NCBI GenBank assembly: GCA_002320555.1
Contig: DCJV01000128.1
Location: 11,150-18,629, forward strand
Length of the DNA stretch: 7,480 nucleotides
Direction of reading: 5' to 3'
Source: Ruminococcaceae bacterium UBA1691
GTDB lineage: Bacteria > Bacillota > Clostridia > Oscillospirales > Acutalibacteraceae
Part shown: positions 1-5,684 of the stretch, piece by piece
Position numbering within the stretch: the first letter of the stretch is position 1
How the letters are laid out: each line of letters begins with the position of its first letter
Notes under the pieces: generated by a model
Databases searched by the model: none
Told to the model about the DNA's origin: nothing
What the model saw: the letters and a program-made list of their open reading frames with translations, nothing else
Made by a program: the position numbers and the translations under genes

Positions 1-19
1 CAGGAACTATAAAGTCAGG

Positions 20-238
20 CTACTTTTTGGGAGGAACAGGATCATATCCTCCCGGAAAAAGCGGATTGCACCGCAAAAGCCTCCATAACGCCAATAATCC
101 GCCCTTAAAAGCACCGAAGCGCTCGATTGCCTCCACAGCATACTGCGAACAAGTCGGATAAAACCGGCAGCGCGGCAAAAAAAGAGGGGAAATTTTTTTC
201 TGATAAAAGCGGATCATGGAGAGAAAAAACTGTTTCAT
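20..238 (-). CDS. yidD: YidD, membrane protein insertion efficiency factor
   Basis: This encodes a 72-residue YidD-family protein, a small membrane-associated factor that helps YidC/Sec-dependent insertion of inner-membrane proteins. Family hallmarks are visible: an N-terminal amphipathic or hydrophobic stretch (residues 4-21, with FYQKKISPL), the CRFYPTCSQYA block with Cys24 and Cys30, and the RLLRCNPLFPGGYDPVP block with Cys57. The length is normal for the family. I chose the ATG at 238 because it gives the family N-terminus and is preceded by AGGAG and AAAGGG sequences; the frame stays open upstream to an ATG at 361, but that part is only the shadow of rnpA. The start overlaps the rnpA stop by four bases (ATGA), so translational coupling is likely. 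In related genomes yidC follows, which would lie just left of this window; bases 1-19 show nothing further. Confidence 0.95.
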   Translation of the reverse strand: MKQFFLSMIRFYQKKISPLFLPRCRFYPTCSQYAVEAIERFGAFKGGLLALWRLLRCNPLFPGGYDPVPPKK

Positions 239-591
239 GGATCCCTTTTCTCCTGATTTTGGATCACGCCGGCCGCACTGAGCTGCTTTCTCATAATTTT
301 CTGAAGCTCGGTGCTTTTGATCCGTTTTGTCCGGCTTCTGGCGACAAATACGATATCCCAATGGCCGGAGACCTCGCTGGATAAGGCATAAAACGCAGCG
401 CGGATAACCCGCTTGGAGCGATTGCGCGCTACGGCGTTTCCAATTTTTTTACTCGTTGTGATCCCCAACCGGCAAATGCCCGCGCGGTTTCTCATTACAT
501 AGGTCACCAGCGCAGGATGGGTAAATGATTTCCCCCGCATATAAAGGCGACGAAAATCCGTATTCCGATTCATTGAAATATAGTCTGCCAA
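235..591 (-). CDS. rnpA: RNase P protein component (RnpA)
   Basis: This is the protein subunit of ribonuclease P, which binds the catalytic RNA and the 5' leader of precursor tRNAs to support 5' end maturation. With the start used here it has 118 residues. The conserved core is clear: NTDFRRLYMRGKS near the N-terminus (residues 10-22) and the RNR signature SKKIGNAVARNRSKRVIR (47-64, with R56-N57-R58). The start is a judgement. The longest frame begins with ATG at 618, but that codon has no Shine-Dalgarno and sits only 8 nt after a hairpin that would occupy the ribosome site. The TTG at 591 has GAAAGGA five bases upstream and leaves 11 residues before the DF motif, as is usual for the family. 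It lies between rpmH and yidD, and its last four bases overlap the yidD start. Confidence 0.93.
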   Translation of the reverse strand: MADYISMNRNTDFRRLYMRGKSFTHPALVTYVMRNRAGICRLGITTSKKIGNAVARNRSKRVIRAAFYALSSEVSGHWDIVFVARSRTKRIKSTELQKIMRKQLSAAGVIQNQEKRDP

Positions 592-626
592 AACGATCCT
601 TTCACTTTTCACTGCCATGCAGAAAA

Positions 627-660
627 TGTGCCGCTGCTTTTTGCCTCAAGCAGCAGCACA
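627..660 (-). terminator. rpmH-rnpA intergenic hairpin, possible attenuator/partial terminator
   Basis: On the minus-strand transcript, two 13-base arms (648-660 and 627-639) pair over their whole length with a single G-U wobble, around an 8-base loop, followed by UUUUCU. On the plus strand the same position would be a C-A mismatch, so the structure suits the leftward RNA. It starts 15 bases after the rpmH stop. The U-run is only four long, so I read it as a partial terminator or processing/stability hairpin that lets some transcription reach rnpA and yidD. The termination effect itself is inference. Confidence 0.6.
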
Positions 661-675
661 ACTTAAGAACTGCAA

Positions 676-810
676 TTAATAGGTCAGCTGCTTTCTGCCC
701 TTAGCCCTGCGGCGGGCAAGAACCTTACGGCCATTTCTGTCGGCCATTCTTTTGCGGAAGCCGTGCTCCATCTTCCTGTGCCTTTTCTTCGGCTGATACG
801 TTCTTTTCAT
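676..810 (-). CDS. rpmH: 50S ribosomal protein L34
   Basis: This encodes the 44-residue ribosomal protein L34, a very basic protein that binds 23S rRNA in the large subunit. The whole protein is recognisable: it begins MKRTYQPKKRHRKMEHGFR, continues with RMADRNGRKVLARRRAKGRK and ends QLTY, at exactly the usual length. The ATG at 810 is preceded by a strong GGAGG Shine-Dalgarno (821-825, read on the minus strand) at a spacing of ten bases. It is the first gene of the leftward operon and faces away from dnaA, the standard origin-flanking position in Bacillota. A consensus promoter at 919-948 drives it through a leader of roughly 100 nt, and a hairpin follows the stop codon. Confidence 0.98.
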   Translation of the reverse strand: MKRTYQPKKRHRKMEHGFRKRMADRNGRKVLARRRAKGRKQLTY

Positions 811-918
811 GATTTTCTTACCTCCATTCCACGGGGAGTATCCTCATCATCTTCCGGCCAATTTAATAATGCCCTAGAAAATGACAACTATCCTGACGAT
901 GCAACCTTGCAGAGATTT

Positions 919-948
919 ATTATATATCACATCTCTTCGCCCTGTCAA
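919..948 (-). promoter_or_regulatory. rpmH operon promoter (sigma-A type)
   Basis: Read on the minus strand, TTGACA (943-948) and TATAAT (919-924) are both perfect consensus hexamers separated by 18 bases. Transcription should start near 912, giving a leader of about 100 nt before the rpmH start at 810. The strength fits a ribosomal protein gene. It points away from the dnaA promoter; the two -35 boxes are 63 bases apart. Confidence 0.85.
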
Positions 949-956
949 TCTTTTTT

Positions 957-1018
957 TGTAGAAAACCTCTTTGTTTCAGCTTTTCTTTTCCACGATACAC
1001 TGGAAAGGATGTTGAAAA
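957..1018. promoter_or_regulatory. DnaA-box-like sites between the rpmH and dnaA promoters
   Basis: Three 9-mers each differ by one base from the TTTTCCACA box seen downstream of dnaA: TTTTCTACA (957-965, minus), TTTTCCACG (986-994, plus) and TTTTCAACA (1010-1018, minus). The last covers the dnaA -35 box (1012-1017). In Bacillus subtilis, DnaA binds clusters upstream of dnaA, both as part of a bipartite origin and to repress its own gene. These sites could do the same here. All are imperfect, so binding is inference. Confidence 0.45.
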
Positions 1019-1040
1019 CCACTCCATTTTATGATAGAAT
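1012..1040 (+). promoter_or_regulatory. dnaA promoter (extended -10)
   Basis: TTGAAA (1012-1017) and TAGAAT (1035-1040) are separated by the optimal 17 bases, and the -10 is preceded by TGa (1032-1034), an extended -10 element. Transcription should start near 1047, giving a leader of about 107 nt before dnaA. A DnaA-box-like site overlaps the -35 box, which would allow autorepression. Confidence 0.75.
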
Positions 1041-1153
1041 TAAAGAGATTGAGCAGGAATAGCAGATGAAAGAAATCCGGCGTTTTCAAAGCCGCCTGCA
1101 CCCTTTTCATCCCATACTGCAAACTGCCGTAAAACACAGAGGAGCGGACAAAA

Positions 1154-2452
1154 ATGAATTCCTTTATGGAGATCTGGAAATCGGTACAGGAGTATTGTAA
1201 AACGCAGATTACAGAGGTCGCATTTAATGTGTGGATTGCACCGCTGACGCTCGTCCGTATGGATGAGAGTACAGCTTTGCTTTCCATTGAAGACACCTTC
1301 AAAAAAGAAATTGTCGCTGTAAAATTCAACGATCTGCTGTGCGAAGCCTTCGAGCAGGTGCTCGGTTTTCCCATTCACGTGGAAATCGTTGTAACAGACG
1401 AGATAAAAGACCCGGAGCCGGAAAAGGTCCAGAGTGAGGAATATGAATATACGTTTGAAACCTTTATCGTCGGTTCCTCCAATAAATTCGCCCATGCTGC
1501 CGCACAGGCGGTTGCAGCAAATCCAGGCGGCGCTTATAATCCGCTTTTTATTTATGGGAATTCCGGCCTCGGAAAAACCCATCTTCTCAATGCCATCTGC
1601 TATGAAATCCGCCGTTCCAATCCTGAGGCGGATATTCTTTATGTGAGAGGCGAGGATTTTACAAACGAACTGATCACCTCTATTGCAGAAAAAAAGATGA
1701 TCGACTTCCATAATAAATATCGAAACGTCGATGTCCTTCTCGTCGACGACGTGCAGTTTATCTCCGGTAAAATCCAGACGCAGGAAGAATTTTTCCATAC
1801 CTTTGAAAACCTTTCCCAGGCAGGAAAGCAGATTGTATTGACCTCTGACCGGCCGCCGAAGGAAATTTTGACCCTGGAGGACAGGCTGCGCACCCGTTTT
1901 GAATGGGGGCTGCTGGCGGATATCCAACCGCCGGACCTGGAAACGCGCATTGCTATCGTTAAGCGAAAGGCGCAGCTGCTCGACATCAATCTGCCGGACG
2001 ATGTTACTGAATATATCGCTCAAAAATTGAAAACCAATATCCGCCAGTTGGAGGGTGCGGTCAAGCGAATGAAAGCTTATCATTCCATTGAGGGGCATCC
2101 GCCCACAATCCTTTTGGCGCAGCGGGCAATCAAGGATATCCTCAGTGATAGCCAGCCGGTTCCCGTCACTGTGGAAAAAATCATTCAGGAGGTCGCCAGA
2201 ACCTATGGCATCACCGAGGAGGATATTCGCTCTAACAAACGGGATTCCACCACTTCCAAGGCGCGACAAGCCGCTATGTATATTGTTCGCGAGGTAACCG
2301 GCCTTCCCATGAAGGCAATTGGTGACGAATTCGGCGGGCGGGATCATTCCACTGTCCTCTATACCCTAACAAAAATAGAAAAGGAAATGGAAAAAAATCC
2401 ATCCTTAAAGGCAACCATTTCAGATACGATTAAAAATATACAGGATCAGTAA
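1154..2452 (+). CDS. dnaA: Chromosomal replication initiator protein DnaA
   Basis: DnaA is the AAA+ ATPase that binds DnaA boxes, forms an ATP-dependent filament and opens oriC so the helicase can load. All parts are present in 432 residues: domain I (about 1-80), a very short acidic linker as domain II (about 81-98), the AAA+ domain III with Walker A GNSGLGKT (135-142), Walker B LLVDDVQF (195-202), sensor I region LTSDRPP (229-235), arginine-finger region RLRTRF (244-249) and sensor II region NIRQLEGAVKR (295-305), then domain IV with the box-binding signature GGRDHSTVLYT (394-404). It is slightly shorter than the usual 440-470, owing to the linker. The ATG at 1154 follows AGAGGAG (1138-1144) at nine bases and gives the typical MNSF.EIW start. 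It is transcribed from the promoter at 1012-1040 and followed directly by the origin. A long antisense frame across it is a coding shadow. Confidence 0.99.
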   Translation: MNSFMEIWKSVQEYCKTQITEVAFNVWIAPLTLVRMDESTALLSIEDTFKKEIVAVKFNDLLCEAFEQVLGFPIHVEIVVTDEIKDPEPEKVQSEEYEYTFETFIVGSSNKFAHAAAQAVAANPGGAYNPLFIYGNSGLGKTHLLNAICYEIRRSNPEADILYVRGEDFTNELITSIAEKKMIDFHNKYRNVDVLLVDDVQFISGKIQTQEEFFHTFENLSQAGKQIVLTSDRPPKEILTLEDRLRTRFEWGLLADIQPPDLETRIAIVKRKAQLLDINLPDDVTEYIAQKLKTNIRQLEGAVKRMKAYHSIEGHPPTILLAQRAIKDILSDSQPVPVTVEKIIQEVARTYGITEEDIRSNKRDSTTSKARQAAMYIVREVTGLPMKAIGDEFGGRDHSTVLYTLTKIEKEMEKNPSLKATISDTIKNIQDQ

Positions 2453-2471
2453 GCGTAAAAAAGAAAATTTC

Positions 2472-2638
2472 TTTTCCACTGTTTTATCAACATTCAACAC
2501 TGTCTTTTCCACATCATTGTGAAAAAGCGGATTCTCTTTTCATATTTCTGCACATCCATCCCAAGGTTTTCCCCAATGTCATCTTCCTCTCTTTTCCAAT
2601 GAGGACAGGAAAATTTTCTCTTTTCCACCTTTTCCACT
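2472..2638 (+). other. oriC: DnaA-box cluster downstream of dnaA
   Basis: Box-like 9-mers fill this interval: TTTTCCACT (2472-2480), TTATCAACA (2484-2492), TTTTCCACA (2505-2513), TTTTTCACA on the minus strand (2518-2526), TTCTGCACA (2546-2554), TTTTCCCCA (2567-2575), TTTTCCAAT (2592-2600, weaker), TTTTCCACC (2621-2629) and TTTTCCACT (2630-2638). Only two (2505 and 2518) fit TTWTNCACA fully; the others mostly deviate at one base. Nearly all point toward dnaN. Position between dnaA and dnaN, box density and the adjoining AT-rich stretch together support this as the functional origin. A 10-base palindrome GAAAATTTTC lies at 2609-2618, and an AT-only-type inverted repeat (AAAAGAAA/TTTCTTTT) lies near the dnaA stop. 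Confidence 0.85.
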
Positions 2639-2657
2639 GCCTCTATTACTAAGACTA
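2630..2657 (+). other. Basal unwinding element: DnaA box, GC spacer and DnaA-trio row
   Basis: The last box (TTTTCCACT, 2630-2638) abuts the previous one with no gap, and is followed by GCCT (2639-2642) and then CTA-TTA-CTA-AGA-CTA (2643-2657). On the opposite strand this reads 3'-GAT-AAT-GAT-TCT-GAT-5'; four of five triplets keep the central A of the DnaA-trio motif. In B. subtilis the same order (boxes, GC-rich spacer, trios, AT-rich DNA) lets DnaA spread from double-stranded boxes onto a single strand and melt the origin. The assignment is by pattern and position. Confidence 0.7.
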
Positions 2658-2690
2658 TTTATAATAAATCAATATTCGATCTTTCTGTTC
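2655..2690. other. AT-rich DNA unwinding element; possible dnaN -10
   Basis: Directly after the trio row comes a strongly AT-rich stretch (about 2655-2690), the expected site of first strand opening. It includes TATAAT (2660-2665), which could be the -10 of a dnaN promoter, but no convincing -35 lies 16-18 bases upstream. The rest of the gap to dnaN (2691-2738) holds only the dnaN ribosome site. Confidence 0.6.
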
Positions 2691-2738
2691 CATGAATCAA
2701 GAATTTCTTTGAATCGCAAAAAATTAGGAGGAACCCAT

Positions 2739-3848
2739 ATGAAAGTAATCTGCGATGCGCTCGCACTGGCCGATGCCTGCACCAACGTACAGAGAGCAGT
2801 CTCCACCAAAGCATCGATTCCGGCAATCGAAGGCATTTTAATGAAGGCGGAGGAAAACGAACTCACCTTGACCGGATATGATCTGGAGGTTGGGATTACC
2901 ACTTCCATTGAGGCGCGTGTAGAGCAGGAGGGCAGCATCATTTTAAACGCCAGGCTTCTGTGTGATATTCTGCGTCGGCTCCCCGGTGAAAGTGTCTCCA
3001 TTGAAGCGGACGAACGGCAGATGACAGTGATTCATAGCGGCGAAGCGGAATATAGCCTGATCGGCATTGCGGCAGATGAATATCCGGAGCTTCCTTCTGT
3101 GACAGGCGGTTATCCTGTGACGATCGAGGAAGAGCTCCTGAAAAATATGATCCGACAGACAATTTTTGCTGTAGCAGTCAACGATAGCAAGGAAGTCCAT
3201 AAGGGCGTTAAATTTGAAGTGGAAAGCGGGGCCATCCGATTGATCGCGGTGGATGGTGTCCGGCTTGCAGTCCGTACGGAACAGATCGATTATACGGGTA
3301 TGGAAATTTCATTTGTCGTCCCCTCCAAAACGCTGTCTGAGGTAACGAAGCTACTTGGAGACGAGGAAGGCGTTGTCTCCATGGGCGTTGGAAAGCGCCA
3401 TATCGTGTTTGAAGCGGGCGGTTATCATATCATTTCCCGTTTGCTGGACGGGGATTTTCTCGATTATAAAAGTGCGATTCCTGCTAATAATGCAACGCAT
3501 GTACGCGTAAATACCAAACTGTTTATCGACAGCATCGAGCGCACCTCTCTGCTGATTACAGACCGTTTGAAGAGCCCGGTGCGCTGTGTGTTTGATGAAA
3601 ATACCATACGCATTTCGAGCATCACCTCTCTTGGCAGCGCTAATGATAAAATAGATGCAGCCATCGAAGGTAACCGGGTGGAAATCGGATTTAACAACCG
3701 GTTTATGCTGGAGGCCTTGAAGGTGGTCGATACAGACGAGGTCCGCATTGAATTAAACGGTGCTGTATCGCCGATTCTGATTCTTCCGCCGGATGGAGAT
3801 AGTTTTTTATTCCTTGTGTTGCCGGTTCGCCTGAAAAATGAAAATTAA
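2739..3848 (+). CDS. dnaN: DNA polymerase III beta subunit (sliding clamp)
   Basis: DnaN forms the ring-shaped homodimer that encircles DNA and tethers the replicative polymerase and repair partners. The product has 369 residues, the normal length, with three clamp folds of about 120 residues each. Recognisable blocks are the N-terminal SIPAIEGILMKAE (26-38), VDGVRLAV (171-178), SRLLDGDFLDY (233-243), GFNNRFMLEAL (317-327) and the C-terminal LPVRL (361-365), part of the partner-binding pocket, followed here by a four-residue KNEN tail. The ATG at 2739 has a perfect AGGAGG (2726-2731) seven bases upstream. An in-frame TTG at 2709 is rejected because it would place that site inside the gene. 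The origin lies immediately upstream and the S4-domain gene begins 22 bases downstream. Confidence 0.98.
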   Translation: MKVICDALALADACTNVQRAVSTKASIPAIEGILMKAEENELTLTGYDLEVGITTSIEARVEQEGSIILNARLLCDILRRLPGESVSIEADERQMTVIHSGEAEYSLIGIAADEYPELPSVTGGYPVTIEEELLKNMIRQTIFAVAVNDSKEVHKGVKFEVESGAIRLIAVDGVRLAVRTEQIDYTGMEISFVVPSKTLSEVTKLLGDEEGVVSMGVGKRHIVFEAGGYHIISRLLDGDFLDYKSAIPANNATHVRVNTKLFIDSIERTSLLITDRLKSPVRCVFDENTIRISSITSLGSANDKIDAAIEGNRVEIGFNNRFMLEALKVVDTDEVRIELNGAVSPILILPPDGDSFLFLVLPVRLKNEN

Positions 3849-3870
3849 AGGATAACAGGAGCAAATTTTT

Positions 3871-4128
3871 ATGAAAGTAAAAGTCAGGGTGGTCAAAAAG
3901 GGGGCGCCTGTCCCACCTGAAAAAGTGAATATTTCTACAGAATTCATCCGCCTTGACGCTTTTTTAAAGCTGGCAAATGCGGTACAGACGGGTGGCCATG
4001 CCAAGATTGTTATTCAAAATGGCGAGGTGTCCGTCAATGGGGAGGTTTGCCTGATGAGGGGAAAGAAGCTGCATCCGGGCGATATTGTTTCTTATGATGG
4101 AAAACAGTATGAGGTATCAGCCCTATGA
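3871..4128 (+). CDS. yaaA: S4-domain RNA-binding protein, YaaA/RlbA type
   Basis: This is a small 85-residue protein with one S4 RNA-binding fold. The signature is visible from about residue 25: IRLDAFLKLANAVQTGG, AKIVIQNGEVSVNGEV and MRGKKLHPGDIV. Genes of this kind sit between dnaN and recF throughout Bacillota; in B. subtilis the neighbour is YaaA (RlbA), linked to ribosome large-subunit biogenesis. The role here is inferred from that conservation. The ATG at 3871 is supported by AGGAG (3857-3861) nine bases upstream. Compared with B. subtilis YaaA it carries a roughly 14-residue longer, lysine- and valine-rich N-terminus. It is probably coupled to recF, whose ATG overlaps its TGA (ATGA at 4125-4128). 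Confidence 0.9.
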   Translation: MKVKVRVVKKGAPVPPEKVNISTEFIRLDAFLKLANAVQTGGHAKIVIQNGEVSVNGEVCLMRGKKLHPGDIVSYDGKQYEVSAL

Positions 4129-5219
4129 AGGTGACAAGGCTTTCCGCGTCTCATTATAGAAACTTAAATGAGATCGAAATTTTTCCACAGGAAGGCGTTA
4201 ATATTATCTATGGAGAAAACGCACAGGGAAAGACAAATCTACTGGAAAGCATCTGGATGTTCACGGGCTGTCGAAGCTTCCGCGGGGCAAAGGATGCAGA
4301 ACTCATCTCTCTGCAGGATAAAGCTGCGCGGCTTGATATGGATTTTTATGCGCGCGGCAGGGATCAAAACGCTTCCCTCCTGCTGGATGAAAAAAGGCAT
4401 GCCGTTTTGAATGGGGTTCAGCTTTCCTCCGCTACCAGGCTGATGGGGGAGTTTCGCGCAGTGGTATTTTCACCGGTTCATTTATCTTTGGTCAAGGAAG
4501 GTCCTGCACAGCGCAGGCGTTTTCTGGATTTGGCGCTGAGTCAGCTGAAGCCGCGTTACGCTTCTGTTTTAAGCCAGTATAACAGGGCGCTCGTCCAGAG
4601 GAATATTTTATTGAAGGATATTCCTTATCATGCCGAGTTGATGGATACGCTGGAGATCTGGGATGATAAACTCTCCATGCTGGGAGCTCAGATTATTTAT
4701 CAAAGGCGCTGCTATGTGGAGCGCATGCAGGAAAGCGCCGCATCCTTTTATCATGGATTATCCCGCGGCAGAGAAGTGCTGCATCTTGCATATGCATCTT
4801 CCATGGAGGGCCAGACAACAGCGCAGCTTTCTCAGGAACTGCGTGAAAAGTTGGTAAGAGCCCGCCGCGAGGATCTCAAAAATGGAAGCACTTCTATCGG
4901 CCCGCACAGAGATGATCTGGAGATTCTTGTGGATCAGATGTCTGCCCGGATTTATGGTTCCCAAGGGCAACAGCGTTCTTGTGCGCTTTCGATGAAGCTC
5001 AGCGAGGCGGTATTGATCCGTGAAATCACAGGAGAGCAGCCGGTGGCGCTGTTGGATGATGTGATGAGCGAGCTGGATGCCGGCCGGCAGGATTATATTC
5101 TCAATCACATTGAGGGCTGGCAGGTGTTTATTACCTGCTGCGAGCCATCCTCCCTGCTTCGCCTATGCGCGGGAAAAACGTTTTCGCTGCGCAGCGGGCG
5201 TTTGGAGGAGACGGCATAA
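4125..5219 (+). CDS. recF: DNA replication and repair protein RecF
   Basis: RecF is an SMC-like ABC ATPase that, with RecO and RecR, helps load RecA at single-strand gaps and stalled forks. The 364-residue product is full length. It starts with the family-typical LSASHYRNL segment, has Walker A GENAQGKT (30-37), the ABC signature region GSQGQQRS (278-285), and Walker B with D-loop ALLDDVMSELD (308-318). The middle (about 100-250) is the helical arm domain. After Walker B the sequence reads FITCCEPS, where many relatives carry a Thr/Asp-containing stretch; this looks like ordinary variation. The ATG overlaps the stop of the S4 gene, with GAGG (4111-4114) ten bases upstream, indicating coupled translation. 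The stop is 31 bases before remB. Confidence 0.98.
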   Translation: MKVTRLSASHYRNLNEIEIFPQEGVNIIYGENAQGKTNLLESIWMFTGCRSFRGAKDAELISLQDKAARLDMDFYARGRDQNASLLLDEKRHAVLNGVQLSSATRLMGEFRAVVFSPVHLSLVKEGPAQRRRFLDLALSQLKPRYASVLSQYNRALVQRNILLKDIPYHAELMDTLEIWDDKLSMLGAQIIYQRRCYVERMQESAASFYHGLSRGREVLHLAYASSMEGQTTAQLSQELREKLVRARREDLKNGSTSIGPHRDDLEILVDQMSARIYGSQGQQRSCALSMKLSEAVLIREITGEQPVALLDDVMSELDAGRQDYILNHIEGWQVFITCCEPSSLLRLCAGKTFSLRSGRLEETA

Positions 5220-5250
5220 ATAGTATCGATACAGAAAAGGGGCCATTTCA

Positions 5251-5529
5251 TTGTATCTGCATTTGGGACAGGATACGGTTGTTACGCTTGATGAAATCAT
5301 TGGAATTTTTGATTTGGATACGACGACTGTATCTAAGGCGACAAGAAATTATCTGACAGACGCTGAAAAAGCAGGAGACGTTATCAACGTTTCTATGGAA
5401 CTGCCAAAATCCTTCATCGTTTGTGTAAGTTCGGCAAGGCCCAGCGGACGGGTGATTTATATTTCCCAGATTTCTTCCGCAACGCTGTTAAAGCGAACGG
5501 AATTTATGGATAAATTAGCAAATATATGA
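5251..5529 (+). CDS. remB: RemB/YaaB-like DUF370 protein
   Basis: This is a 92-residue protein of the DUF370 family (RemA/RemB). In B. subtilis, YaaB, now RemB, is encoded at this same locus between recF and gyrB and takes part in control of extracellular-matrix and biofilm genes; its relative RemA is a DNA-binding activator. The N-terminus MYLHLGQDTVVTLDEIIGIFDLD and the C-terminal SATLLKRTEFMDKL block match the family. The start is a TTG at 5251, supported by AAAAGGGG (5235-5242) eight bases upstream; no ATG is available at a sensible place. The middle (residues 25-50) is the most variable part. Matrix control is established for Bacillus only; here the target genes are unknown. Confidence 0.88.
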   Translation: MYLHLGQDTVVTLDEIIGIFDLDTTTVSKATRNYLTDAEKAGDVINVSMELPKSFIVCVSSARPSGRVIYISQISSATLLKRTEFMDKLANI

Positions 5530-5684
5530 CAAAAATTTTGAATTAGGGAATGTCTGCAGCTGAATACATCCCAAAAAGATGGAATCAGCGGAAATTGGAG
5601 GGCTTCAGGTTGGATATACAGGAAAAAAACGAATTCGCTGAACAGGACAGGGAGCGAGCCTTGGAAGAGCAGGGAGAGGAAAGA

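Larger units (their letters stand above)
811..1153. other. Gene-free divergent control region between rpmH and dnaA
   Basis: This 343-base stretch contains no convincing protein gene. It holds the rpmH leader and its Shine-Dalgarno (811 to about 912), the rpmH promoter, the DnaA-box-like sites, the dnaA promoter and the dnaA leader (about 1047 to 1153). Open frames crossing it on either strand show no recognisable family and run into the shadows of rpmH or dnaA. A short frame with its own Shine-Dalgarno begins at 1066 and is discussed as a finding. By analogy with Bacillus this may be the upstream half of a bipartite oriC, but its boxes are weaker than those downstream of dnaA. Confidence 0.7.

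Noticed and set aside
127..384. Plus-strand 85-codon frame over yidD and rnpA
   Set aside because: It is a shadow of two well-identified minus-strand genes.
819..840. Possible hairpin hiding the rpmH Shine-Dalgarno (CTCC with GGAG)
   Set aside because: Only four solid pairs and a bulge around a 9-base loop; too weak to claim as a regulatory switch.
763..1062. Plus-strand 99-codon frame crossing the rpmH start and both promoters
   Set aside because: It overlaps rpmH and the promoter region, shows low-complexity Ser/Phe-rich content, and has no family match or Shine-Dalgarno.
1040..2347. Very long open frame (435 codons) antisense to dnaA
   Set aside because: It lies entirely opposite a certain dnaA gene, has no recognisable domain and no ribosome site, and is explained by codon bias of dnaA.
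4181..4189. Exact TTTTCCACA inside recF
   Set aside because: It encodes conserved-position RecF residues (about 20-22) and is isolated from the cluster; a chance match is likely, though DnaA could bind it.
4268..4274. TGTCGAA-like Spo0A box
   Set aside because: It is inside recF coding sequence, with no similar site in the origin region; consistent with chance.
4932..4940. TGTGGATCA in recF, one base from a reverse DnaA box
   Set aside because: It is a single imperfect site inside coding sequence with no neighbours.
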